Assembly: GCF_003945765.1 (NCBI RefSeq)
Contig: NZ_CP027712.1
Location: 2,480,001-2,544,000, forward strand
Source: Pseudomonas chlororaphis subsp. chlororaphis
Lineage (GTDB): Bacteria > Pseudomonadota > Gammaproteobacteria > Pseudomonadales > Pseudomonadaceae
Reading direction: 5' to 3'
Length of the DNA stretch: 64,000 nt
Part shown: in pieces, positions 35,706 to 43,995 of the stretch
Numbering within the stretch: position 1 is the stretch's first letter
How the letters are laid out: every line of letters starts with the position of its first letter
The notes under the pieces: model-generated
What the model was told of the DNA's origin: nothing
Database searches by the model: none
The model's input: only the letters and a program-made list of their open reading frames with translations
Program-made: the position numbers and the translations under genes

Positions 35706-36611
35706 ATGACCGTCAAACAGATCCGCGCCTTTCTGGCGGTGGCCCAGAGCCTGAGTTTCGCCGTGGCCTGCGAACGCCTGCACCTGTCGCAGTCGGCCCT
35801 GAGCCTGACCATCAAGGCTCTGGAGGACGGCCTCGGCGGGCGCCTGTTCAGCCGCAATACGCGCAACGTCGCCCTGACCCCGGAAGGCGAGGCGCTGGTG
35901 CCCCTGGCGCGGCGCTTGATCGCCGACTGGGACAACGCCGAGGACGAACTGCGCCAGCGCTTCACCCTGCAGCGCGGGCGGGTGACCCTGGCGGCCATGC
36001 CGTCCTTTGCCGGCAACCTGCTGCCGCCGATTCTCAAGACCTTTCGCGCGCGTTACCCGCAGGTCAATGTCACGGTCAACGACGTGATCAACGAGCAGGT
36101 ACTGGAGATGGTCCGCGACCGCCAGGTGGAATTGGGGGTGGCCTTCGAGCCGCAGCAAAGCGCGTCGCTGCAATTCACCCCGCTGTACATCGACCGCTTC
36201 GTCGCCGTGGTGCCCAGCGATTCGCCCCTGGCCGACCTGAAGGACATCGACTGGCAATCGCTGCTGGAACAGCCCTTCATTACCCTGCAACGGCCGTCCA
36301 CGGTGCGGGTGATGCTTGAAGAGCATTTGCTGGCGCGGGACATGAAACTGCCGGTGGAATTCGAAAGCCATCAACTGGCGACGGTGGGGCGCATGGTCGC
36401 CAGCGGCCTTGGTGTGAGCGCGGTGCCGGCCCTGTGCGCCGGACAGATGCGCGAGCTGGGCGCGCGCTGCATCACCCTGCGCGACCCGGTGGTGGAACGC
36501 GCCATCGGCGTGCTGACCAACCCCGGGCATGAGCTGTCCAGCGCGGCCCAGGCGCTGTTCGACATTCTGCGCGGGGCCGGTCTGGCCGAGCGCCTGTCGG
36601 GGGTTGCCTAG
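35706..36611 (+). CDS. LysR-family regulator of the CoA-transferase operon
   Basis: 301 residues with an N-terminal helix-turn-helix (KQIRAFLAVAQSLSFAVACE, LSQSALSLTIKALEDGLGGR) and a periplasmic-binding-like effector domain. It is divergent from the CoA-transferase/thiolase operon and shares a 158-base AT-rich gap with it, the usual arrangement for a LysR activator and its target. The P. aeruginosa equivalent next to dhcAB-atoB is named dhcR; orthology is likely but not proven. Its 3' end overlaps the sirtuin gene tail by four bases. Confidence 0.88.
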   Translation: MTVKQIRAFLAVAQSLSFAVACERLHLSQSALSLTIKALEDGLGGRLFSRNTRNVALTPEGEALVPLARRLIADWDNAEDELRQRFTLQRGRVTLAAMPSFAGNLLPPILKTFRARYPQVNVTVNDVINEQVLEMVRDRQVELGVAFEPQQSASLQFTPLYIDRFVAVVPSDSPLADLKDIDWQSLLEQPFITLQRPSTVRVMLEEHLLARDMKLPVEFESHQLATVGRMVASGLGVSAVPALCAGQMRELGARCITLRDPVVERAIGVLTNPGHELSSAAQALFDILRGAGLAERLSGVA

Positions 36612-37447
36612 GAGGTCAGGCGCTCGGCCAGCAGCGGCAACAGTTGCTCGCAGGAGGCGGCGATCTTCAGGTCCAGCAGCTCGTCGGCGCGGGTCTTGCC
36701 GAAGTTGATGGCGATCAGCGGCTTGCCCTGGTCGGCCATGACCTTGCACAGGCGAAAGGCCGAATAGGCCATCAGCGACGAACCCACCACCAGCAGGCCG
36801 GCGGCCTGCTCGATGCTGTGCATGGCCTTGGCCGCGGTGGCCTGGGCCATGTTCTCGCCGAAGAACACCACATCCGGTTTCAGCCGCTCGCCAGCGCAAT
36901 GAGGGCAGCGGGGCACCTGGAAACGTTCCTCGAACACCGGGTCGAGCAGGGTGTCGCCGTCGGGCGCCTGCACCGCGTCGACGCCGGCCAGGTAGGGGTT
37001 GTGCAGTTCCAGCAATTGCTGGATCGCCTGCCGATCGCTGCGTTGGCGGCAATCCAGGCAGACCACCCGGTGCAGGTTGCCGTGCAGTTCGATCACATCG
37101 CGGCTGCCGGCCTGGTCGTGCAGGGTGTCGACGTTCTGGGTGATCAAGCCGGCGATTTTCTGCCGCGCCTGTAAATGCGCCAGGGCCTCATGGGCTGCGT
37201 TCGGCCGGGCCTGGCGGATCCGCGGCCAGCCGAGCATGGCCCGCGCCCAGTAGCGGCGCCGGGCCTTGGGTTCGGCCAGGAACTCCTGGTACATCATCGG
37301 TTGCTGGCCGCGCCGCACGCCGTCGTTGTCGCGGTAATCGGGAATCCCCGAAGGGGTGCTGATGCCGGCGCCGGTGAGGACCATGAAGGGGCGCTCGGCC
37401 ATCAGTCGCTGCAGCTGCTCCAGAGGGGTGTCCAGGGTGTCGGTCAT
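36608..37447 (-). CDS. Sirtuin-type NAD-dependent protein deacylase
   Basis: ATG 37447, after GAGGA, gives 279 residues. Sirtuin motifs: GAGISTPSGIPDYRDNDG (NAD loop), TQNVDTLHDQAGS, catalytic His in IELHGNLHRV, zinc Cys pairs VCLDC and CPHC, KPDVVFFGENM, and VVGSSLMAYSAFRL. It would remove acyl groups from protein Lys residues using NAD. It is of the SIR2 class II/IV bacterial type by the longer loop between the zinc Cys pairs (about residues 150-190). It stands alone, tail to tail with the LysR gene. Confidence 0.92.
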   Translation of the reverse strand: MTDTLDTPLEQLQRLMAERPFMVLTGAGISTPSGIPDYRDNDGVRRGQQPMMYQEFLAEPKARRRYWARAMLGWPRIRQARPNAAHEALAHLQARQKIAGLITQNVDTLHDQAGSRDVIELHGNLHRVVCLDCRQRSDRQAIQQLLELHNPYLAGVDAVQAPDGDTLLDPVFEERFQVPRCPHCAGERLKPDVVFFGENMAQATAAKAMHSIEQAAGLLVVGSSLMAYSAFRLCKVMADQGKPLIAINFGKTRADELLDLKIAASCEQLLPLLAERLTS

Positions 37448-37577
37448 GTGCGTCCTCGTACTCCGGCGGTGGCGCTGCGGACCGCAGCGAGGCCATACCT
37501 TGTGCCTGACCAGGAGTTTAGACAAGGGCGCGGGAGCTGGACGGTGGTGCTGCCGTCCAGCGTCCCGGGGAGGCGAT

Positions 37578-39803
37578 TCAGGAGGCGTGCGGGTTGTCGT
37601 CCTGGGGTTCTTCGCTGTCTTGCTCTTGCCCCGGCAGTTCGGTGATCACGCTGAAGTCACTGACTTCCACCGCGCCCAGGCCGTAGCCCAGCAGGTGGAA
37701 GGAGAAGGCCTTGCGCGATTCCGGGTTGGCGAAGCTGAAGTCCATTTCCAGCGGCTGGTCGGGGGTGACCAGCATCTCTTCCGGCAGGCCCAGGGCCACG
37801 TCCTGCTCGCGCTCCTTGCCCTTGAGCAGGATGTAGGCGTTCTGCTGCGGGTCGGCCGAGCGCACGGTGAAACGTACGCGGGTCAGCGAGCCCTTGGGCA
37901 TTTCCAGGTACTGCGCGCCGATCAGGTTGTCGGCCCAGTCATCCTTGATCTGCGCCTGCAGCGGGATGATCGCCGGGCTGCCGAACTGGTAGCGCAGGTT
38001 CAGCGGCGATTGCAGCAGGGTGCGGTCCAGGCCTTCGGCCCGGGCGCTGATCTGGCGCGCCCGCAGGCCGCCGTACTGGCCCTTGAAGGTGGCGCTGTCG
38101 GCGATGAAGCCGGTGCTTGAGTAGTAGCGGCAGCGCTGCTGGAAATCGCATTCGGTCAGGGTGCCCTGGCCATCGTGATAACGCAGCTTGCCGTTGGTGT
38201 AGGACATGATCTCCCGGCCCAGGGCGTAGGCGCGAAATAGCGAGCGACCGCTGAGGCTCTCCGGCACCTGGAAGCCGAAGTAGTCGAGTACCGAGGCGCT
38301 CAGGTCGACATGGCCGTAGGTCCCGGACTTGAGTTTGGGCAACTGCGCCTGCTCCGGGGCGAGCATCAGGTTGAAACCCCAGGACGAGGCCAGGCGCACG
38401 CCATCGATGCCGTGGGACTCGTCCGAGGTGATCACCACCAGGGTGTCCTTGAGCACGCCCTGGCGCTCCAGCTGGTCCATGAACTCACCGATGGCATCGT
38501 CCAGGTAGGCCACCGCGGCCTGCTTGGGTGTGTCGAAGCGGTTGAGGTAGTCCTCCGGCGCGGAGTAGGGCTGGTGGGTGCCGACGGTCAGCAGGGTGAG
38601 CATCCACGGCTGCTTCTGCTTTTTCAGCTGGCCGACATAGTCCAGCGCGCCTTCGAAGAAAGCCTTGTCGTCCTTGCCCCAGGGGAAGTCCAGGTAGTTG
38701 GCGTTGCTGAACCACTCCAGGCCGTGGGTCGAGTCGAAGCCGATGTGCGGCATGATCTTGTCTTTGGCCATGAAGCGCAGGCCGGCGCCTTGCAGGTAAT
38801 GGGTGTTGAAACCCTGCTTGCGCAACTGCGCCGGCAGGCAGGCCTGGTTGCGCTGGCTTTGGGTCAGCAGCTCGATGCCCTTGGGCGTACCGTTGTCGAG
38901 CTTGTCGTAGTCGCCGCAGAGCATGGCGTACAGGCCGCGGATGGTCTGGTGGCTGTGCAGTACGTAGTCCGGGGTGTTCATGCTGCGTTCGGCCCAGGCG
39001 CTGAGCTTGGGCATCAGGTCGTCCTGGTAGCGGCTGTGCAGGGCCTCGCGGTTGGTCTTGATATAGGCGCCGGGAATGCCTTCCAGGGCGATCACCAGCA
39101 CGTTGCGCGCCTGGCCCGGGGCGGCCAGCAACGGCTCGCCGTCGAGGTCGAGCTGGGTCAGGCCGGCCATCTGCACCGGCAGTTCGGGCACATCGCCTTC
39201 CAGCCATTGTTCCAGCTGCACCTGGCCCTGGCCGGCGGCGGCCGCGAGCAACTGGTGCGGCAGGTTGAACAGGCGCCATTGATCGGCTTCGCTGGGGTTC
39301 AGGTATTGCACGCCGCCATGGGCCAGCCACAGCAGCGCCGGGGCGGTCCAGGCATGGCGCGGCAAGCGCGGGGCGCGGGTGCCGCGGGCCGCCCATTGCA
39401 CGCCCAGCCACAACGCCAGCCCGGACAGCAGCGCCGCCGCCAGCCAGGGATGAGCCAGGCCGCCGCCGGTGGAGTTGCCGACGAACTGCGGGTCGAACAG
39501 GTAATGTAGGTCGGAGGCATTGGGCAGGCGGCCCACGGCGCTGACCAGCTCGGCGCTGGCGATGCTCAGCAGGCTCCACACCAGCAGCACCGGCAGGGCC
39601 AGCCACCAGGGCCGGCGGTACAGCAGCAGGGTCAACAGGCCCGCGGTGCCCAGGTCGGAGAGATAGCCCAGGGGATCGGACCAGCCGAGCAGCGCGCGCG
39701 CCACCAGGGGCACGAGCAGCACCAGGCTCAGCAGTGCGCCGAGGGGGGCCAGGGGATGATGGAAAACACGCCGGATGAAATTCACGAAAAACCTGCCAGT
39801 CAT
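37578..39803 (-). CDS. LTA synthase-like membrane sulfatase/phosphoglycerol transferase
   Basis: ATG 39803 gives 741 residues; a TTG five codons earlier is possible. About five N-terminal membrane segments (residues 1-165) are followed by a large periplasmic alkaline-phosphatase-fold domain of the sulfatase family (PF00884). VLVIALEGIPGAYIK has Glu at the metal site. HSHQTIRGLYAMLCGDYDKL contains the nucleophile Thr (family T/S). DTLVVITSDESHGIDG supplies the C-terminal metal ligands. A further C-terminal beta-rich domain (about residues 600-740) has no known name. LTA-synthase-like proteins in Gram-negatives add phosphoglycerol or phosphoethanolamine to envelope glycans; which is unknown here. 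Confidence 0.88.
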   Translation of the reverse strand: MTGRFFVNFIRRVFHHPLAPLGALLSLVLLVPLVARALLGWSDPLGYLSDLGTAGLLTLLLYRRPWWLALPVLLVWSLLSIASAELVSAVGRLPNASDLHYLFDPQFVGNSTGGGLAHPWLAAALLSGLALWLGVQWAARGTRAPRLPRHAWTAPALLWLAHGGVQYLNPSEADQWRLFNLPHQLLAAAAGQGQVQLEQWLEGDVPELPVQMAGLTQLDLDGEPLLAAPGQARNVLVIALEGIPGAYIKTNREALHSRYQDDLMPKLSAWAERSMNTPDYVLHSHQTIRGLYAMLCGDYDKLDNGTPKGIELLTQSQRNQACLPAQLRKQGFNTHYLQGAGLRFMAKDKIMPHIGFDSTHGLEWFSNANYLDFPWGKDDKAFFEGALDYVGQLKKQKQPWMLTLLTVGTHQPYSAPEDYLNRFDTPKQAAVAYLDDAIGEFMDQLERQGVLKDTLVVITSDESHGIDGVRLASSWGFNLMLAPEQAQLPKLKSGTYGHVDLSASVLDYFGFQVPESLSGRSLFRAYALGREIMSYTNGKLRYHDGQGTLTECDFQQRCRYYSSTGFIADSATFKGQYGGLRARQISARAEGLDRTLLQSPLNLRYQFGSPAIIPLQAQIKDDWADNLIGAQYLEMPKGSLTRVRFTVRSADPQQNAYILLKGKEREQDVALGLPEEMLVTPDQPLEMDFSFANPESRKAFSFHLLGYGLGAVEVSDFSVITELPGQEQDSEEPQDDNPHAS

Positions 39804-40024
39804 TAAATCTTCACGCAAATGTGCGTCATGGTAACAACAGCCGGCGGCAAGACGTTTCTTATTCGCGAGGGAAATAAGCTCCCGGGTCGCTGGCGAAACG
39901 GCCCGGGGTGCTGCAGGACGGTGGCTTGAAGCCCGTATTCAGGCGCCTGGCGGCGGAGCCAGGGAAGGGCGGATAGCGCTTGGATTTACTATTTCAGAGT
40001 GTTTAAAGACGCGCGGCTCCAGGT

Positions 40025-41101
40025 TCAGCGCGACCACTTGATGATCAGCCGGGCGAAAAAAGCGCCGCTGACAATCACCGCGAACAGCCGCAGGGTCTGC
40101 ATGGCCAGCACCAGGCCGACGTCGGAGTGGGTGTCCACCGCGATGATCGTCATGGCGTCCAGGCCGCCGGGGCTGGTGGCGAGGTAGACCGAGAGGAAGT
40201 CCTTGTCCAGCCAGTGCGCCAGCAGCCAGGCCGACAGCGCGCAGAGGGCGATCAGCAGCACCGCGCCGACGATCATCGCCGGCAGGCGGGCCCAGACGTA
40301 GCGCACGGTCGGCCGGTCGAAGCGCAGGCCGATGTAGCAGCCGATGGCGCCATAGGCCAGGGCCAGCAGCCAGCCGGGCAGGGTGATGTGCAGCAGCCCG
40401 GAGATCTGCAAGGCGCCGCCGATCAGCAGCGGTACCAGCAGGGCCCCGGCCGGCACCCGTGAGCCGAGCAGCACGCCGAGCACGATGGTGCCCAGGGTCA
40501 GGCCGAGGTTGAGCAGGGTGAAGGTCTGCAGGACCACCTCGGTGCTGTGGGCCTGGCTGCCGCCGGCCGGGACGCCGATCCAGTGGCCGGCCAGGGCGCC
40601 GATCATCACCACGCAGACCACTCGCACGTACTGCATGGTGGCCACCACCCGCGAGTCGGCGCCGAAATCGTCGGCCATCGCCACCATGGCCGAGGCCGCC
40701 CCCGGCGCGGTGCCCCAGGCCGCGGTGCTGGGTGGCAGGCCGCCGAGGCGTACCAGCGCCAGGCCGACCAGGGCACTGAGGCAGACGGTGAGCACGGTGG
40801 CGAACAGCATCACGTGCCAGGACTGCACCATCGAGGCCAGCACCGCCATGGTCATGGAGTGGGCGGCCAGGACCCCGACCGAACCCTGGCCGAGGCGAAA
40901 GGCCTGGCGCGGCACGCGGATGCTGGCGCCGCTGACGCCGAAACCGATGGCCACCAGCATCGGCCCGAGAAACTGCCCGGCGGGCACCTCGAAGTGGTTC
41001 AGCAACTGCCCGGCGCTGCCGGCGAGGATCAGCAGCGCCAGCCATTGCAGGGCAAGGGGCCAGGCGGACAGGGACAAAGGCGAGGGACTAGGCAAGGGCA
41101 T
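40025..41101 (-). CDS. AbrB-family membrane transporter
   Basis: 358 residues with about ten membrane segments. It matches the AbrB/PF05145 membrane family (historically called putative ammonia monooxygenase): two related halves each with a GPMLVAIGFGVSG- or PGGLDAMTIIAVDTHSDV-type motif and the segment WGTAPGAASAMVAMADDFGA. It is unrelated to the DNA-binding AbrB. Members are thought to be transporters or exporters with poorly known substrates. It is divergent from a LysR gene, which probably controls it. Confidence 0.88.
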   Translation of the reverse strand: MPLPSPSPLSLSAWPLALQWLALLILAGSAGQLLNHFEVPAGQFLGPMLVAIGFGVSGASIRVPRQAFRLGQGSVGVLAAHSMTMAVLASMVQSWHVMLFATVLTVCLSALVGLALVRLGGLPPSTAAWGTAPGAASAMVAMADDFGADSRVVATMQYVRVVCVVMIGALAGHWIGVPAGGSQAHSTEVVLQTFTLLNLGLTLGTIVLGVLLGSRVPAGALLVPLLIGGALQISGLLHITLPGWLLALAYGAIGCYIGLRFDRPTVRYVWARLPAMIVGAVLLIALCALSAWLLAHWLDKDFLSVYLATSPGGLDAMTIIAVDTHSDVGLVLAMQTLRLFAVIVSGAFFARLIIKWSR

Positions 41102-41229
41102 TCTCCAGCGCGCTGGCCGTTCCTGTTGCGGGACCGTTGCTACCAGCGCTTCGAAGCAAATTATTGATAGCGCAATTGATCAAGTCCAGTTTCTAATTGT
41201 GATCAACCAATAACTCTGGTTTATCGATT

Positions 41230-42132
41230 ATGGACCTGCGTGACCTGACCTATTTCGAAACCATCGCCGAGCTCGGCCACCTCGGGCGCGCGGCGCAGAA
41301 GCTCAATCGCAGCCAGCCGGCGCTGACCAAGAGCATCCAGCGCCTGGAGGAGTCCTTTGGCACCAAGCTATTCGAGCGTGACGGGCGGCGGATCAAGCTG
41401 ACGGCGGTGGGCCAGTTGCTGCAACAGCGCGCCCGGCAGTTGCAGCAGAACATCGCCGAGACCCATCGCGAGGTGCGCGATTTTGCCAGCGGCGTGCTCG
41501 GCAATATTCGCCTGGGCTGTGCCGCCAGCATGGCCGAGCACTTGCTGCCGCAAATGACCGCAACGCTGCTGGAGCGCGCCCCGGACATCACCCTGAACCT
41601 GGTGATCGGCCAGGACGACGTGCTCCGCGACTCCCTGCGTTCGGGGCGCCTGGACATGGTGATTTGCCCGCTGTCCGAGGGTGACCCGCACCTGAGCCAT
41701 CACACTCTGTTCGAAGACCAGGCCGTGGTGGTGGCCAGCCGCGACCATCCGGTGTTCGACACGCCGATGCGCCTGCAAGACCTGTGTGACTACCGTTGGG
41801 TACTGCCGGGAACCGGGGTCTCGGCCCGCCGCTGGATCGACAATGTGTTCCAGAGCCACCAGCTGCCACTACCGGCGGTGCAGATCGAGACCAACACCAT
41901 TTCCCTGCTGCCGCGGCTGATCGCCAAGACCGGGCTGCTGAGCTTCCTGGCCCGGGAAACCCTGGACGACTTCAAGGGCATCGCCCACCTGCGGGAAGTG
42001 CCGCTGGCGCAAACCCGCATGCATCGCAGCATCGTGGTACTGGTGCGGACCGAAGGCTACCTGTCGCCGGCGGCCCAGCTGCTTTTGGATTTGCTCAAGC
42101 GCGATGGGCGGCAGTTCTTCACCGCGGGCTGA
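41230..42132 (+). CDS. LysR-family regulator next to the AbrB-family transporter
   Basis: 300 residues: helix-turn-helix at 1-60 (LRDLTYFETIAELGHLGRAA, NRSQPALTKSIQRLEESFGT), then an effector-binding domain (LGNIRLGCAASMAEHLLPQM). It diverges from the AbrB-family transporter gene with a 128-base shared gap that is AT-rich at 41150-41225, so transporter control is likely. The effector is unknown. Confidence 0.88.
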   Translation: MDLRDLTYFETIAELGHLGRAAQKLNRSQPALTKSIQRLEESFGTKLFERDGRRIKLTAVGQLLQQRARQLQQNIAETHREVRDFASGVLGNIRLGCAASMAEHLLPQMTATLLERAPDITLNLVIGQDDVLRDSLRSGRLDMVICPLSEGDPHLSHHTLFEDQAVVVASRDHPVFDTPMRLQDLCDYRWVLPGTGVSARRWIDNVFQSHQLPLPAVQIETNTISLLPRLIAKTGLLSFLARETLDDFKGIAHLREVPLAQTRMHRSIVVLVRTEGYLSPAAQLLLDLLKRDGRQFFTAG

Positions 42133-42169
42133 ATAGCGCCTGGTAACGGGCTACGCATGGCGTGCCTCT

Positions 42170-42221
42170 GTAGGAGCAGCCGGTCGACGCTCGATTGCTC
42201 GCGATAGCCGGCAAAGCCGGC
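42170..42221. repeat. REP-like palindromic repeat
   Basis: TGTAGGAGC (42170) followed by an imperfect dyad and the exact hairpin GCCGGC-AAA-GCCGGC (42207-42221). The GTAGGAGC core also occurs in the element at 52977-53039. It separates the LysR gene from the convergent parDE remnant. Confidence 0.6.
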
Positions 42222-42243
42222 GTAATTGAATGCTGCTGGTCGA

Positions 42244-42573
42244 TCAGTGTGCGGGGCTTTGCGTCAGCGAGGCGGGAATGTCCCGCATGGCATGCAGGAC
42301 GCGCCACGCGTCAATGGGGGGCGTCGTGCCGGGCGTAGAACACCAGATAGGGATAGTGACTCAATGGCCAGTAGAGAAGCCCCGGCAAATCGAGCTCATG
42401 GGGGTAGCGAGAAAGGCCTGAGGCCGGATGCCGGGCGATATGCGCATAGGCGGCTTGCAGGTCGTCGATGAAGCCCAGGGTCGCCTGCTCGGCCTGTTGA
42501 GCCAGGTAGTCATCGATAGCATCTTCTACATCCTGATTGGCCAGGGTCTCGGAATGTCCTGCTGTGTCTTCAT
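42244..42573 (-). pseudogene. parE: ParE-family toxin, frameshifted
   Basis: An ATG at 42573 overlaps the parD stop (ATGA), the normal coupling. That frame stops after 15 codons. The recognisable ParE body is in another frame: NQDVEDAIDDYLAQQAEQAT, FIDDLQAAYAHIARHPASG, then LPGLLYWPLSHYPYLVFYAR. It ends at a stop beside six G at 42316-42321. In the third frame the expected ParE tail follows (IDAWRVLHAMRDIPASL, to a stop at 42246-42244). Thus two one-base changes, one early and one in the homopolymer, would restore a toxin of about 108 residues. ParE toxins poison DNA gyrase. As written the toxin would not be made. Confidence 0.75.
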
Positions 42574-42800
42574 TCCTTGCGGACCCTGGCGCGTAGAGCG
42601 TCGAAGTAACAATCGCCCACAGGAGCGCCAGGCGCCGATTCAGCTCCTGCGAGCAGCAGGCCGCGCAGGTACTGTCGATCCTGATCCTTGCGGATCAGCT
42701 CCCGGACGTACTCGCTGCTGGTGCTGTAGCCCCGCTGGCTGACCTGATCGTCGACAAAGGCCTTGAGGGCTTCCGGCATGGAAATGTTCATGGTGCTCAT
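42570..42800 (-). CDS. parD: ParD-family antitoxin
   Basis: 76 residues from ATG 42800 (MSTMNISMPEALKAFVDDQV), with a possible second start three codons later. The N-terminus is a ribbon-helix-helix DNA-binding domain (SMPEALKAFVDDQVSQRGYS, SSEYVRELIRKDQ) of the ParD/CopG type. The acidic/helical C-terminus would wrap the toxin. It is intact, whereas the overlapping parE downstream is frameshifted, leaving an apparently solitary antitoxin, which usually also represses its own promoter. Confidence 0.88.
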   Translation of the reverse strand: MSTMNISMPEALKAFVDDQVSQRGYSTSSEYVRELIRKDQDRQYLRGLLLAGAESAPGAPVGDCYFDALRARVRKE

Positions 42801-43014
42801 GGTTTTGTCCACGCTTGGCAAAAATTGCCAAAGGTTACGCCTCCAGCCTCACCTTGCCAGCGAGGAACATCAGGGACATGCCGCCGATCCACGGCGCCAC
42901 GCTGGGCTCCCACCGCAAGGGCCAACCACCAAGCTCGCGGCCAACCGATGCGGTCGTTAGCGTGCCGTTCGCAGTGCCGGTACATGAGTTTCATCGGGGC
43001 AACAGACACCGGCT

Positions 43015-43995
43015 TCAGCGGGTCTCGATCTGCGCCTGCAACTGTCCGCCCACGATAGACACCTCGCGCAACTGCGCGCCGTCGCGGATCACGAACAAGG
43101 CATCCATGCCGCGCTCCTGGGCCAACCGCGGTCCCTCGACTTCGCCGAGCACCAGCAGCGCGGTGGCCCAGGCATCGGCCAGCATGCAGTTGGCGGCCAC
43201 CACGCTGACCGAGGCCAGGCGGTTGTCCAGGGGCGCGCCGGTGGCCGGGTCGAGGGTATGGGCATAGGACTGCCCGGCGATCTCCACCCAGCGCCGGTAG
43301 TCGCCGGAGGTGGCAATGGCTGCATTGCTCAGTTCCATCACCCCCATGACTTGGCGTACCCCACGCAGGGGTTTCTCCAAGGCCACGGTCCAGGGTTGTC
43401 CGGCGGGCTTGCTGCCCCTGGCGCGCATTTCGCCGTCGATCCCCACCAGATAGTCACGGATGCCCGAGGCTTCCAGGGCGCGGGCCAGTTCATCGACGCC
43501 AAAACCCTTGGCAATGCCATTGAGGTCCAGGCGCAGCTTGGCCCGCTTGCGCAAGCGGTGGCGCCGGGGTTGCAGCTCCAGGCCGTAGCTGGCGGGGGCG
43601 AGGCGCTGCCGGCCCAGCTCGGCCAGCGCCGGCTGATCCAGTGTCCGGGCCGTGGGGCCGAAGCCCCAGCCCTGGACCAGTTCGCCCACGGCAATCTCGA
43701 AGGCCCCTGCGGATTGCTCGCTGACCTGCAGCGCCGTGGTGATGACGTTCATCAGTTCCCTGGGCACGCTGACCCAGTGGTGCCTGGGCGCCGAGTTGAG
43801 TCGGTTGAGATCGGACGTGGGGTTCCAGCTCGACATCTGTTGTTCAACCCGTTCTACCGCCTGGGCCAGGCGGTCCGCGATGTCTCGGGTAGCGAATCCC
43901 GGGGCGGCATAGAACAGCGCGGTGTAGCGGCTGCCCATGGTCGGGCCGTTGAGGCTGTAGCGTTGCAGTCCGGCGGTTTCAGTAGATGTCTTCAC
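43015..43995 (-). CDS. apbE: FAD:protein FMN transferase (ApbE)
   Basis: 326 residues. ApbE features: YSLNGPTMGSRYTALFYAA near the start, QMSSWNPTSDLNRLNSA (FAD site), LDLNGIAKGFGVDEL, and the Mg2+/FAD region HTLDPATGAPLDNRLASVSV with ADAWATALLVLG. It attaches FMN covalently to Thr/Ser of target proteins. No lipobox or clear signal peptide is present, so it could work on the cytoplasmic side or be exported with another signal. Its start overlaps the end of the reductase gene by 17 bases, so the two are tightly coupled and the reductase module is its probable partner. Confidence 0.92.
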   Translation of the reverse strand: MKTSTETAGLQRYSLNGPTMGSRYTALFYAAPGFATRDIADRLAQAVERVEQQMSSWNPTSDLNRLNSAPRHHWVSVPRELMNVITTALQVSEQSAGAFEIAVGELVQGWGFGPTARTLDQPALAELGRQRLAPASYGLELQPRRHRLRKRAKLRLDLNGIAKGFGVDELARALEASGIRDYLVGIDGEMRARGSKPAGQPWTVALEKPLRGVRQVMGVMELSNAAIATSGDYRRWVEIAGQSYAHTLDPATGAPLDNRLASVSVVAANCMLADAWATALLVLGEVEGPRLAQERGMDALFVIRDGAQLREVSIVGGQLQAQIETR

